A DNA stretch of 64,000 nucleotides from positions 124,001-188,000 of the forward strand of contig JAPZTW010000003.1 in assembly GCA_027533105.1 (NCBI GenBank), in the 5' to 3' direction. Position 1 is the stretch's first letter. Each line of letters begins with the position of its first letter. The notes under the pieces are model-generated. The model was not told where the DNA came from and searched no databases. It saw only the letters and a program-made list of their open reading frames with translations. The position numbers were made by a program, and so were the translations under genes. Shown one piece after another: positions 47,161 through 59,148 of the stretch. This DNA is from Sphingomonadaceae bacterium (GTDB taxonomy: Bacteria; Pseudomonadota; Alphaproteobacteria; Sphingomonadales; Sphingomonadaceae).

Positions 47161-47880
47161 TTAGAAGAAGAATTTCTGCTGCCAGTAGAAGGTCCCGGTC
47201 ACCGGCTCGCCCGCGGCGTTCAGCGCGGGCCGGAACCGCAGCCGCTGCTGCGCCAGCCGACAGGTTGCCGCGTCGGTCTCGGGCAGGCCGCTGGACTTGT
47301 AGACGCGGCAGGCCGTAGCCCGCCCTTCGGGGCTGATGGTCAGTGCCAGGATCACCGCCTTGCCGATCCGCGCCTCGCGCCCGCCGGGCGGGATCGGGAA
47401 ATCGTCGGCCTTGTCGATCCGGCCGGAAATGTGGACCGGCTTGCTCGCCCCGCCGCCAGTGCCGCTGCCACTGCCGCCAAGCCCGGTGCCCGATCCGGTG
47501 CCGCCCGCGCCGGTCCCCGCCCCGGCATCGCGCGCGCCGCTGCTGTCGGCGCTGCCGGTGGACGAGGCCTGCGGCGCCGGAGCGCTGGCGATCGCAACCG
47601 GGGGCTTGGGCAAGGCCACCTCGCGCGGCGTGGCCTTCTTCCCCGCCTCGCCCGCGGCGCCCGCCGGTTCGGGCTGGGCCGCCGGTTCAGGCGGCGGTGG
47701 CGGCGTGGTGATGGTGACCGACAGGGTGCGCCCGATAGTCTGCACCGCCTGGGCGGTAAAAGCGGGCGCCAGGGCCCGGATCAGCAACAGGAACAGGGCC
47801 AGCAGGACCAGCGCGACCAGCCCCGAGACAGCGATCCGCGCGCGCCGCGACAAGCCAAGATTGGGCCGTTCCCCGTCCAT
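47161..47880 (-). CDS. TonB C-terminal domain protein
   Basis: 239-residue protein: short cytoplasmic head, one membrane helix (~17-37), a proline-rich and then Gly/Ser/Thr-rich periplasmic spacer ([27 protein letters not shown]) and a TonB-type C-terminal fold ([35 protein letters not shown]). It may energise TonB-dependent receptors or be a TonB-like envelope protein; exbBD are not present. The start at 47880 fits the topology. Confidence 0.8.
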   Translation of the reverse strand: MDGERPNLGLSRRARIAVSGLVALVLLALFLLLIRALAPAFTAQAVQTIGRTLSVTITTPPPPPEPAAQPEPAGAAGEAGKKATPREVALPKPPVAIASAPAPQASSTGSADSSGARDAGAGTGAGGTGSGTGLGGSGSGTGGGASKPVHISGRIDKADDFPIPPGGREARIGKAVILALTISPEGRATACRVYKSSGLPETDAATCRLAQQRLRFRPALNAAGEPVTGTFYWQQKFFF

Positions 47881-47964
47881 GCCCGGCTTATGGCAGGCAA
47901 GCCGGTGCCGAGCAATTCGGCCCGGATTCCGGATCACCGGACCCCGGACCACGTCGGGATGGAT

Positions 47965-50016
47965 TCACAGCGCGGTCAGTTCCAGCACCAGCCCGCTTTC
48001 CGCGCGCAGCGGCGGCAGGTCGAGCCCGTGCTGCACCAGCCAGGCACCATGGTGGACGGCGTCGCCGATGCGATAATGGCGGGCGGGATCCAGCATCGGC
48101 AGTCGCAGCCCCGGCGCATGGCGCTGTTGCTGCGGCTCGATCCGGGTGACCAGCAGCACCAGTTCGGCGGCGCTGCCGTGCGCCTGCCACAGCAGGCCAT
48201 CCGGTCCTTCGCCCTGCCAGACCTGCCCCGTGTGCAGGCGCCGCCGCAGTCCCTTGTACCGCGCGATCCCCTCGCCCAACCGGGCCAGATCGCGGTCGCT
48301 CAGCTTGCGCAGGTCCAGCTCCACCCCGAAGTGGCCGGGCAGGGCAACGTGATTGCGCAGCGACATCTTCTGGATCCGGCCGGTGGCATGGGCGGGGGCG
48401 GCGCCGACATGGCTGCCCATCAGCTCGGGGGGCATGAATTGCAGGAACCCGCGCTGGATGGCCACACGGCTGACCGCGTCGATATTGTCGCTGGTCCAGA
48501 ACCGGTGCGTGAAGCGCGCGATCCCGGCATCGATCCGCCCGCCGCCACCGGCACAGGCCTCGATCTCCACCGCCGGGAAGGCTGCGCGCAGTCGCGCCAG
48601 GAGGTCATAAGTGCCCAGCACCTGCGTACGATAGGACGGGCGCTCCCCCGCAGCGGTCAGGTCGCGGTTGTGATCCCACTTGAGGTAGCCGATCGGCAGT
48701 TCGGCCAGCAGGCCACTGAGCCGCTCGAACAGGTAATCGCGCACGTCGCTCCGACCCATGTCGAGCACCAGCTGGTTGCGCGCGGTGATCAGCGGGCGGC
48801 CCGCGACCTGCAGCGCCCAGTCCGGGTGCGCGCGGTAAAGCTCGCTGACCGGGTTGACCATTTCGGGTTCGACCCACAGGCCGAATTCCATCCCGAGGCC
48901 GATGACATGCGCGGCGAGCGGCCCCAGCCCGCCTGGATACTTCGCGTGGTCCGGCCACCAGTCGCCCAGGCTGGTCGTGTCGTCATTGCGGCGGTGGAAC
49001 CAGCCATCGTCCAGCACGAAGCGTTCGATCCCGGCCCGCGCGGCAGCATCGGCCAGATCCTTCAGCGCGGCCTCGTCGTGATCGAAGTAGAACCCTTCCC
49101 AGGTGTTGAGGTGGACCGGGCGCGGGCGCATCGCGCTGCCGGGCCAGTCCATCCGCGCGCGGATCGCGGCGTGGAAATTCTGCGCCACGCCATTGGCATC
49201 GGCGGCGCAGGTCGCCAGCACTTCGGGCGATTGCAGGCTTTCACCGGGGGCCAGCCGGACCTCGCCCGGCATCAGCGCCTCGCCCAGCTGCCACTGCCAG
49301 CGGCCATCGTCGCACCAGTCGATCAGCTGGCAATGGTTGCCCGACCAGGCCAGCTGCGCGCCATAGGCCCAGCCATCGGCAAGAACCACCGCCCCCGGAA
49401 AGCAATCGTGCGAGGTCAGGCCCCGCCGGTTCTCGCGCCGCCACTGGCTGCGGGTGAGGGTGTCCTCGATTGCCACGAACTCGATGTTGTGCCGCCCGGT
49501 GAACGAACGGACCCGCCGGGCATGGGCGGGCAAAGGCAGGACGGCGGCGGCCAGCCACTGCACGTCCAGCAGGTCATCGCCCGTGTTGGTCAGCACCGTC
49601 GAGATAGTCAGGACATCGCTGTGTGGGTCGAGCGCCAGCGTAACCGCCACCGCGATCCGCGCAACCGCATCGGTCAGGGTAACGACGGCGCGCTGGCCAT
49701 CCTGTTCGAGCAAGCAATGGGTGGCCTGCAAGGTCCAGTCGCGCCCGGCCCGATGGGCCTTTAGCGCCGGTTCGCCGAACCAGCCCTGGCCCAGCCCCGG
49801 CAGCAGGCTGAGCGGCTGATCGAACTGGACGGTAAAGGTCGGCGTCGGGCGGCTATCGCGCAGGGGGACGGCGGGCAGCGCGGCATCGGGCAGGCGCGGC
49901 CCCCAATAGCGCCACAGCGGGGCTTCACCGGGGCAAGCCTCGAGCACCAGGCTGCTCGCCCGGCCATGCAGCACGATCCATTGGCTGCCGTGCGCCATCA
50001 CGCCTGATCCTGTCAT
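47965..50016 (-). CDS. alpha-galactosidase (GH36)
   Basis: 683-residue glycoside hydrolase releasing terminal alpha-galactose. The barrel motifs include HLNTWEGFYFDHDEAAL, VLDDGWFHRRNDDTTSLGDW, YLKWDHNRDL (nucleophile Asp), CAGGGGRIDAG and RFWTSDNIDAV (acid/base Asp). No signal peptide is seen, so it acts on imported sugar. ATG 49998 is an alternative start. It lies downstream of the antiporter and the sugar operon, probably in the same regulon. Confidence 0.92.
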   Translation of the reverse strand: MTGSGVMAHGSQWIVLHGRASSLVLEACPGEAPLWRYWGPRLPDAALPAVPLRDSRPTPTFTVQFDQPLSLLPGLGQGWFGEPALKAHRAGRDWTLQATHCLLEQDGQRAVVTLTDAVARIAVAVTLALDPHSDVLTISTVLTNTGDDLLDVQWLAAAVLPLPAHARRVRSFTGRHNIEFVAIEDTLTRSQWRRENRRGLTSHDCFPGAVVLADGWAYGAQLAWSGNHCQLIDWCDDGRWQWQLGEALMPGEVRLAPGESLQSPEVLATCAADANGVAQNFHAAIRARMDWPGSAMRPRPVHLNTWEGFYFDHDEAALKDLADAAARAGIERFVLDDGWFHRRNDDTTSLGDWWPDHAKYPGGLGPLAAHVIGLGMEFGLWVEPEMVNPVSELYRAHPDWALQVAGRPLITARNQLVLDMGRSDVRDYLFERLSGLLAELPIGYLKWDHNRDLTAAGERPSYRTQVLGTYDLLARLRAAFPAVEIEACAGGGGRIDAGIARFTHRFWTSDNIDAVSRVAIQRGFLQFMPPELMGSHVGAAPAHATGRIQKMSLRNHVALPGHFGVELDLRKLSDRDLARLGEGIARYKGLRRRLHTGQVWQGEGPDGLLWQAHGSAAELVLLVTRIEPQQQRHAPGLRLPMLDPARHYRIGDAVHHGAWLVQHGLDLPPLRAESGLVLELTAL

Positions 50017-50049
50017 GGCAGGACCATAGGCGGGGCCAGCCGGGTCTGG

Positions 50050-51297
50050 CTAGAGTCGCCCTTCGGCCCTGGCCCGGCGACCATAGAACAGCTCGAACAG
50101 GGGTGAGGCCATCAGCGTGGTGACGATCGCCATGACCACCATCATCGCGAACAGCGCCGGGGTGATGATCCCGCGCTGCAGGCCGATGTTGATCACGATC
50201 AGCTCCATCAGCCCGCGCGCATTCATCAGCGCGCCGATGCCCATGGCGGTGGCATTATCCTGACCGGAAAGGCGCGCAGCAAGATAGCAGGCCCCACCCT
50301 TGGCCGCGATCGACAGGACCAGGATCAGCCCGGCCACGGCCAGCAGCGCCGGATCGCCCAGCAGGGTCAGCTCGGTATGAAGGCCGGAATAGGTGAAGAA
50401 GAACGGCAACAGCAGGACCACGGTGACCGGCTCCAGCTTCTCGCGGATCGCCTCGGTCAGTTTGCCGCGCGGCATGGCCGTGCCCAGCAGGAACCCACCA
50501 AACACCGCGTGAATGCCGGCCACGTCCATCGCCCAGGCACAGAGCAGGTAAAGCACCAGGACGATCGCCAGCAGGGTCTCGTCCATGCCGGTCACTTCGA
50601 TCCGGCGCGACAGCACAGTCAGCAGGCGCGGCGCGATCAGCACCATGAACAGCGCGAAAGTGAAGCCGCCGCCAATCGCCAGCACGGCAATCTGCGGCCC
50701 GTCGCCAAAGCTGGCCAGGACCAGAGCGATCAGCACCCAGGCCCCGGCATCGTCAATCGCCCCGGCCGAGAGCGACAACGTGCCGAGCGGCGATCCGGAC
50801 AGGCCGCGCTCGTGAATGATCCGCGCCAGCATCGGGAAAGCGGTGATCGCGATCGCCGCGCCCATGAACAGCGTCGCTTCGAACTGCGTCACCGTGGGTG
50901 TGAACAGCCCGCCATGATTGAGCAGCCAGGGCGCAATCGCCACGGCCACAGCGAAAGGTGCGGCCATGCCGGCCAGCGAAACCGCCGCCGCCCCGCGCGC
51001 GCCGCCGCGAAAGCCATCCCGGTCGAACCCCAGCCCGACCAGGAACATGTAAAGCCCCACCCCGAACTGGGCGATCACGAACAGGATCGGTTTCGATTCC
51101 TTGGGAAACAGGAATGCCTGCACGTCCGGGGCCAGCGCCCCGAGCAGGCTGGGGCCCAGGATCACCCCCGCGATCATCTCGCCCACCACGCGCGGCTGGC
51201 CCAGCCAGCGCTGCGCCGCCGTGCCGACCAGGCGGCAGGTGACGAGGATCACCGCCACCTGGAGGAAGAAGGCGATCGACAGTTCGGTCGGGGTCAT
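50050..51297 (-). CDS. CPA2-family cation/proton antiporter
   Basis: 415-residue integral membrane protein with 12-13 predicted helices, of the Kef-type Na+/H+ exchanger family. Features include GEMIAGVILGPSLLG near the N-terminus and the conserved ion site SAGAIDDAGAW. No soluble TrkA domain follows, so it is a short form. The start is 10 bases from the PEPC-like gene's stop, and it is probably in the same transcript. Confidence 0.88.
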   Translation of the reverse strand: MTPTELSIAFFLQVAVILVTCRLVGTAAQRWLGQPRVVGEMIAGVILGPSLLGALAPDVQAFLFPKESKPILFVIAQFGVGLYMFLVGLGFDRDGFRGGARGAAAVSLAGMAAPFAVAVAIAPWLLNHGGLFTPTVTQFEATLFMGAAIAITAFPMLARIIHERGLSGSPLGTLSLSAGAIDDAGAWVLIALVLASFGDGPQIAVLAIGGGFTFALFMVLIAPRLLTVLSRRIEVTGMDETLLAIVLVLYLLCAWAMDVAGIHAVFGGFLLGTAMPRGKLTEAIREKLEPVTVVLLLPFFFTYSGLHTELTLLGDPALLAVAGLILVLSIAAKGGACYLAARLSGQDNATAMGIGALMNARGLMELIVINIGLQRGIITPALFAMMVVMAIVTTLMASPLFELFYGRRARAEGRL

Positions 51298-51306
51298 GCC
51301 TGGCTC

Positions 51307-54081
51307 CTAACCGTGCGCACCGAACTGGTTGGCGATGGCCGTGGTGATCCGCAGGACCAGGGCATGGGCATTGGCGATCGGTTCGATGTTGTCACGGTGG
51401 ATCGCGCCATAGCCGACCGCGCCCTCGTCCGGATAGTCGCTCGGTTCGTTGACGGCGAAATCGTCCACACCCGGGGCGCTGGCCGGGAAGGCACGGCGCA
51501 ATTGCGCCAGGGCATCGTCGATCCGCAGAGTGAAGACCATTTCCAGCACGTCATCGCGGCTGATATCGTTCGCGCGGCTGAAGGCCGGGACCGAAACGGC
51601 GCGGATGAACATGTGCTGGAACAGCGCGAGCCGCAGCGCCTGGAGCACGCCGAGCGTCCGGCGCACCTGCTCGCGGTTGTCCAGCGGCGCCTCGTCAGGG
51701 ATCAATGCCAGCAGCTTGTGCAGCTTGAGCGCATCGACCCTGAGGCGCGAGGCGAAGCGGCGATAGACCCCGGTGCGATCGTCCTTGGTCAGGTATTCGG
51801 CAAGCGCAAGGCAGGCATCGGCAATGCCTTCCTCATCGCCGCGATAGGGCCGGCTGGCCCAGTAGGCGGAATTGAACAGCTCGCCATAGGCGGCCACGGT
51901 CTTGATGCTGGCCAGGGCATTGGCGGCGCGGACCAGGCGGACCAGCTGGCGGCCCCGGTGGCTGTCGCGCAGGAGGGCGGCGATGGGTTCGTAATTGCCA
52001 TCCGCCGCCGTGCCGAACCCGGCGATCACGTTGACCGGATAGCCCAGCTGCTGAAGCACGGCATTGTGCGGGATCGCGCGGATCTGGCGCAGGCTCATCG
52101 TCCGGTCGGCGGCGAGGTCGGACTGGCGGCGGCTCTTGCGGCTGCCGGTCTCGTTCAGCAGGCCGAGGCCAAAGGCGGTGACCGCGCGGGCATAGGTCGC
52201 GCTGGCAAGATAGCCCTGCTGCACCCGCCGGATCGCGCGGTAGAAATCGAGACTGAGGTCCGTGCGGCGATAGAACGGATCGGGCGCCGCGTGCGCATCG
52301 GCGCGGGCCGGGGCCAGCTCGGCAAAGCGGGTCAGCGTCGCCAGCGCCAATTCGGGCGTGCCGAAGAACAGGTAGCCATCGCCGCCCTGGAAGCTGACTT
52401 CGGGCTCCAGCGCGATCCCCGCCCGCAGGAACCGCCGCCGCGCCCAGGGCGACAGCGGCCATTCCAGCCGGTCGGCAAAGCTGGCGGGATGGGCACCGCG
52501 GCCCATGGACTCGCCGTGGGTGTTGAAGATCAGCGCGGCCACATCGGTGAGGCCGTTTACCGCCATGGCTTCGGACAGCCGCCCCTGCAGCCGCTCGATC
52601 GCCAGCGCCGCCGGAATCTGGCCGACAAAGCGCCCGGCATCGGAAAAGCCGGTCTGGATCGAGACCCGTCCGCGCGAGCGGGCATAGGCCTGGTAATGCG
52701 GCTCGGCCAGCACGGCATCGAGGAACCGACCGCCGTGTTCCAGCGCAGACTCGGTTTCGAACAGCGGCGAGACGTCGACCTTCCCCGCCACGCCGAACAG
52801 TTCGGCGAAGTAGAGCGCGGCCAGCACGGTGGTCGGCTGTTCGCACTCCGCCACCAGCATCCGCACCGGCGTATCTGCATCGACGTGGCGCAGGATCTGC
52901 GCGATCAGCAGGAACTGGCGCACGGCCGTGCTGTTCTCGATCGCCAGCGCCGCCATATTGGCGCGCAGCGGCTTCACCCCGGCCAGCAGCTCGCGCAGCC
53001 GCACCAGCGCGGCCTGGCTGGCGAGATCGAGCTTGCCAGCGGGATCGATCCGGCGGCGGATCGCGTTCTGGAGCTGGCTGGCGTTCACCCGGAAATGGAT
53101 CCAGCCCATGCCCAGGCCATCGGCGCGCATTGCCGCGGCCACGCGCAGCAGGGCTTCGGCGGCGGCATCGTCGGCTCCGGCAGCGCGCTGTTCGAGCGCG
53201 GCAATCATGGGCGCAAGGCTGGTCAGCTTGTCGGGATGATCGGCGGTAAAGGCATTGGCCGCAGCCGACAGCGCGGCCGGATCGGACAGGTCCCCGGCAA
53301 AGCTGGCGGCACGTTCGGCGGCATAGGCTCCGGCGCGGCCCAGACTGGCGGCAAGGTCCGGTGCATGGTCTGCCAGCGCGGCGGCATATCCCGCCAGCCG
53401 CTCGGCCTTCTCGGACAGGCGATAGCGCAGCGAAGTGGCCCAGGTGATGTCGGTCCGCCCGTCCATGTCATAGCCGACCCAGGAGGCCACCCGCACCGGC
53501 ACCGGGGCCAGTTCACGCCAGCGGTCGGGCCAGCGGCGGCGCGCCTCGGCCAGCAGGATGCCGGTGATCCGGTCGCGCGCAGCCTGGGCATGGGCCAGGG
53601 CGGCCATGGCCTGGGCATGTTCGCTATCGAGGGTGATCGCCTCGCGCGCCGGAGAAGCAATACAGGTGGTGGCTTCGCCAATCGCACCCGCCGAAGCCGA
53701 TTGCGCGACCGCCTCCGTCTGTCCGCTCGCCAGCAGAAACGTGGGGTGGGCGGTGAAGACGATATGGGCCAGCGGCCTGGCCCAGCGCGCGGCGAAGGCC
53801 TCGAACTCGGTCTCTTCGCCCGCCAGCGCAGCGATACTGGCGGCGTTCCCGGCCGGATCGACCGGCCCCGCCAGCCGCGCCAGCCGTGCCGCGCGGGCCT
53901 GCAGGCCATCGCATTCCAGCTCGGCCACCAGCCCTTCCAGCTCGGCCAGGGTCAGCTTGCCGCTTTCCAGTTCGCGCGACAGTTCCAGCCCCAGCTGGAA
54001 CACGGGATTGAACAGCGGCGTCTCGGCCGTGCGCGTGTGCAGGTCCTGCAGCCGCGCGTCGAGAGCCGCCAGGCTGGTCAT
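51307..54081 (-). CDS. divergent phosphoenolpyruvate carboxylase-like protein
   Basis: 924-residue protein with the PEPC fold order. Conserved landmarks are AHPTF (His112), GYDMDG (203-208), PLFET (Glu442), FSDAGR (Asp481), GRG (527-529), QGGDGYLFFG, GSRKSRR (646-652) and RAIP (668-671). Compared from memory with E. coli PEPC, the FHGRGG loop reads FNTHGE (519-524), the Lys of SDSAK is Arg, and the C-terminal MRNTG is missing. Its ATG overlaps the eda stop, so it belongs to the sugar operon. Activity as a carboxylase is doubtful. Confidence 0.8.
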   Translation of the reverse strand: MTSLAALDARLQDLHTRTAETPLFNPVFQLGLELSRELESGKLTLAELEGLVAELECDGLQARAARLARLAGPVDPAGNAASIAALAGEETEFEAFAARWARPLAHIVFTAHPTFLLASGQTEAVAQSASAGAIGEATTCIASPAREAITLDSEHAQAMAALAHAQAARDRITGILLAEARRRWPDRWRELAPVPVRVASWVGYDMDGRTDITWATSLRYRLSEKAERLAGYAAALADHAPDLAASLGRAGAYAAERAASFAGDLSDPAALSAAANAFTADHPDKLTSLAPMIAALEQRAAGADDAAAEALLRVAAAMRADGLGMGWIHFRVNASQLQNAIRRRIDPAGKLDLASQAALVRLRELLAGVKPLRANMAALAIENSTAVRQFLLIAQILRHVDADTPVRMLVAECEQPTTVLAALYFAELFGVAGKVDVSPLFETESALEHGGRFLDAVLAEPHYQAYARSRGRVSIQTGFSDAGRFVGQIPAALAIERLQGRLSEAMAVNGLTDVAALIFNTHGESMGRGAHPASFADRLEWPLSPWARRRFLRAGIALEPEVSFQGGDGYLFFGTPELALATLTRFAELAPARADAHAAPDPFYRRTDLSLDFYRAIRRVQQGYLASATYARAVTAFGLGLLNETGSRKSRRQSDLAADRTMSLRQIRAIPHNAVLQQLGYPVNVIAGFGTAADGNYEPIAALLRDSHRGRQLVRLVRAANALASIKTVAAYGELFNSAYWASRPYRGDEEGIADACLALAEYLTKDDRTGVYRRFASRLRVDALKLHKLLALIPDEAPLDNREQVRRTLGVLQALRLALFQHMFIRAVSVPAFSRANDISRDDVLEMVFTLRIDDALAQLRRAFPASAPGVDDFAVNEPSDYPDEGAVGYGAIHRDNIEPIANAHALVLRITTAIANQFGAHG

Positions 54082-54692
54082 CGCGGCAGGGCAGCAGCCG
54101 CGCGGGCCGCCGCCTCGATTGCGGCAAGGTCGGGCGCGCCCTTGCCCACCAGCCAGGAACCACCGCAGCACAGCACGGCATCGAGCGCGAGCCAGTCGGC
54201 CGCGCTGGTCGCGGTGATCCCGCCGGTCGGGCAGAACCGGACCGAGGCGAAGGGCGCGGCGATGGCCTTCAGCGCGGGAATGCCGCCATTGGCCTCGGCC
54301 GGGAAGAACTTGAAACGGTCGAGCCCCAGGTCGAGCCCGCGCATGATGTCGGAAGGGGTGGCAACGCCCGGCAGGAACGGCACTTTCGCCGCTTCGGCCG
54401 CGCGGGCCAGCCCCTTGGTCAGGCCGGGCGAGACGATGAACTCGCTCCCGGCGGACAGGGCATCGTCGAGCGCATGTTCGTTGAGCACCGTCCCGGCACC
54501 AACGACGGCGCCCGGCACGGTCTTCATCGCCCGGATCACGTCGAGCGCGGCGGCGGTACGCAGGGTCACTTCCAGCACCGGCAGGCCGCCACGCACCAGC
54601 GCTTCGGCCACGGGCACGGCGTGGGCCGCATCCTCGATCACCAGCACCGGGATGACCGGGGCCAGACGCATCACGTTTTCGACAGGGCTCAT
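54078..54692 (-). CDS. eda: 2-dehydro-3-deoxyphosphogluconate (KDPG) aldolase
   Basis: Cleaves KDPG to pyruvate and glyceraldehyde-3-phosphate, the last step of the Entner-Doudoroff pathway. The 204-residue class I aldolase has the conserved Glu in LEVTLRT and the Schiff-base Lys in RFKFFPAEANGG; CPTGGI binds phosphate. The start overlaps the glk stop by 4 bases. Confidence 0.96.
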   Translation of the reverse strand: MSPVENVMRLAPVIPVLVIEDAAHAVPVAEALVRGGLPVLEVTLRTAAALDVIRAMKTVPGAVVGAGTVLNEHALDDALSAGSEFIVSPGLTKGLARAAEAAKVPFLPGVATPSDIMRGLDLGLDRFKFFPAEANGGIPALKAIAAPFASVRFCPTGGITATSAADWLALDAVLCCGGSWLVGKGAPDLAAIEAAARAAAALPR

Positions 54693-55662
54693 GACAGGTG
54701 TTCCGAAGCAAAGGCCGCCGCAGCCCCATAGAGGCCCGGCTGAGGATGGGTGATGAGCTTGACCGGCAGGGCGGCCATCAATTCGCTGAACCGGCCCTTG
54801 GCACGGAACCGCTCGGCAAAGCCCGAGCGCAGCAGGGTCTCGCGGATTCGCAGACCAAGCCCCCCGGCGATGACCACGCCGCTGGCGCCCTGGGCCAGGG
54901 CAATATCCCCGGCCACGGCACCGAGCGAAAGGCAGAACCGGTCAACCGCAGCAGCGGCCAGGCTGTCATCGCCCGAGAGGCCAAGTTGCCACAGCGCCTT
55001 GTCATCGGTCGGCTGGATCGCGCGGCCTTCCATGCCGGCGAGGGCTTCATAGATGTCGACGAGGCCGGGGCCGGACACGACCCGTTCGACCGAAACGCGG
55101 CGATAGCGCTGCCGCAACCGGGCGAGGATCGCATCCTCGATCGTGTCGAGCGGGGCGAAGTCGATATGCCCGCCCTCGGTCGGCTGGACCCGGTAGCCAC
55201 CCTGCCCGTCGCGCCAGACATGGGCGACGCCAAGGCCGGTACCCGGGCCAACAATCGAAATCGTGCCACTAGCCGGCAGGGGTGTTTCCGGGCCGGTCAG
55301 GTGGATGAAGTGATCGTCCCCGGCGCGGGCCACGGCATGACCGACCGCACCGAAATCGTTGACGACGGTATAGCGCGCCGCGCCCAGCTTTTCGGGGATC
55401 AGCGCGGGGCGGATGATCCACGGGTTGTTGGTGAAGCGGATCACTTCGCCGCCAACCGGACCGGCGACGGCAATCGCCACGGCGGGCGGCAGGCTGCCAC
55501 CCTGCATCCGCGCGAAATCTTCCCAGGCGGTCTGGAAGCTGGCGTGATCGCGGGTATGGAGCGTGGCCGGTTCGCCGAGTTCGATGCTGCCATCGGCGGC
55601 GACAGTCGCCAGGGCGAAACGCGCGTGCGTTCCCCCGATATCGACCGCGACCAGCTCGGTGC

Positions 55663-55666
<4 letters not shown>
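54689..55666 (-). CDS. glk: glucokinase
   Basis: ATP-dependent kinase giving glucose-6-phosphate; 325 residues of the proteobacterial Glk family. It has [15 protein letters not shown] (phosphate 1), [10 protein letters not shown] with the catalytic Asp, [14 protein letters not shown] and [11 protein letters not shown] for glucose contact. It lies between edd and eda with 4-base overlaps at both ends. Confidence 0.95.
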
Positions 55667-57469
<1,803 letters not shown>

Positions 57470-57477
<8 letters not shown>

Positions 57478-58909
57478 GCCAGTGTACTCCGTCGCGCTCG
57501 GTCAGCGCGATTGCGGCCGAGGGTCCCCAGGTCCCGGCGGTGTAGGTTTTGGGTGTCAGTTCGTGCTGGGCCCAGCCGGCCCGGATCGCGTCGATCCAGT
57601 CCCACTGCGCCTCCACCTCGTCACGGCGGACGAACAGCGTCTGGTCGCCCTCGATCAGGTCGAGCAGCAGCCGCTCATAGGCGATCCGCTTGGTCGGCCC
57701 GGCAAAGGCATCCTGCATCCGGATATCCAGCGGCACCTCGCGCAGACGCAGCCCTTCGCGGTCGAGGCCCGGCACCTTGGCCATCAGCGAGAGGGTGATG
57801 TTTTCTTCCGGCTGGATCCCGATCACCAGCCGGTTGGGTTCGCTGCGCGCGCCCTTGCCGGCAAAGATCGAGTGCGGCACCCGGCGGAACTGCACCACGA
57901 TCTCGGTCTTGCGGGTCGGCATCCGCTTGCCGGTGCGCAGGTAGAACGGCACGCCCTTCCACCGCCAGTTATCGAGGTGCGCCTTGATCGCAACGAAGGT
58001 TTCAGTGTCGCTGTTGCGGCCCAGTTCCTCGTCATAGCCGGGCACGGCCTGGCCGCCGATGGCCCCGGCGCGGTACTGGCCGGTCACCGTCTCGCCCGGA
58101 TGGACCAGCCGCAGCGAGCGCAGCACTTTCACCTTTTCATCGCGCACCGCGGTGGCATCGAAGCTGCTCGGCGGCTCCATCGCCACCAGGGCCAGCAGCT
58201 GGAGCATGTGGTTTTGCACCATGTCACGCAGCGCCCCGGCCCCGTCATAAAAGCCCACGCGGCCTTCCAGCCCGACCGTCTCGGCCACGGTGATCTGGAC
58301 ATGATCGATATGCGCCGCGTTCCACAGCGGCTCGAACAGGATATTGGCAAAGCGCAGCGCGAGGAGGTTCTGGACCGTTTCCTTGCCCAGATAGTGATCG
58401 ATCCGGAAGATCTGCTCCTCGCTGAAGGCACTGGCCACGGCATCGTTGATCAGGCGGCTCGATTCAAGGTCGGTGCCGAGCGGCTTTTCGAGGCCGATCC
58501 GCGCCTTTTCGCTGGCCAGGCCCGAGGCGGCGAGGCCGGCAATGGTCGGCTCGAACAGCGCGGGCGCGGTCGACAGGAAGATCGCGAGACCCTCCTGCAC
58601 CGGGCCGACCTTGGCGGCGAGCGCGGCATAGCCGGCCTGGTCGGTCGCATCGAGCGGCTGGTAGTGCAGCCGGTTGAGGAACGTGCCCATGCCCCCGCGC
58701 CGTTCGGCCGGCATGAACTTTTCCAGCGCTTCGCGCGCGAAGTTGCGATAGCCGGAATCGTCGAGGTCCTGCCGGGCCGTGCCGATGATCTTCAGGTCTT
58801 CGGCGACCAGCTTGTCGGCATGGAGCGCGCAGAGCGAAGGCAGCAGCATGCGCTGCGCCAGGTCCCCCGTCGCGCCGAACAGCAGCAGGCTATCCGATCC
58901 GCGGTTCAT
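57470..58909 (-). CDS. zwf: glucose-6-phosphate 1-dehydrogenase
   Basis: Oxidises glucose-6-phosphate to the lactone with NAD(P)+; 479 residues. The dinucleotide motif is [16 protein letters not shown], the substrate motif [21 protein letters not shown], and GLEKPLG is also conserved. The ATG at 58909 has GGAGG upstream; the GTG at 58927 is less likely. It heads a five-gene overlapping operon. No 6-phosphogluconolactonase gene is between zwf and edd. Confidence 0.96.
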
Positions 58910-59072
58910 CGATCCTGGTCCTCCCACCGGTCACGATATTGCGCCAAGGCGCGCCTGGGATACCGGATTCGATCCCCGTCGGCGAGGCTGGCGTAGTGAC
59001 CCGCGCTGCCCCCGGCAAGGCGGCAGGCGGCGGGAAAACGTATGCAGGGCGATGCGGAGCGGCAGGAAGCGG

Positions 59073-59148
59073 TGGTGAGCCCTGCTGGGTTCGAACCAGC
59101 GACCTACTGATTAAAAGTCAGTTGCTCTACCGACTGAGCTAAGGGCCC
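59073..59148 (-). tRNA. tRNA-Lys (anticodon TTT)
   Basis: A 76-base cloverleaf with encoded CCA. The acceptor stem is GGGCCCT with AGGGCTC (one G-T pair), the anticodon loop is CTTTTAA with the anticodon at 59113-59115, and the T-loop is GTTCGAA. Its 5' end is the base right after the folK stop codon. Confidence 0.97.

Noticed and set aside
50377..54753. A 1458-codon open frame on the plus strand across the antiporter, PEPC-like and eda genes
   Set aside because: It crosses several well-recognised minus-strand genes and has the composition of an antisense shadow.
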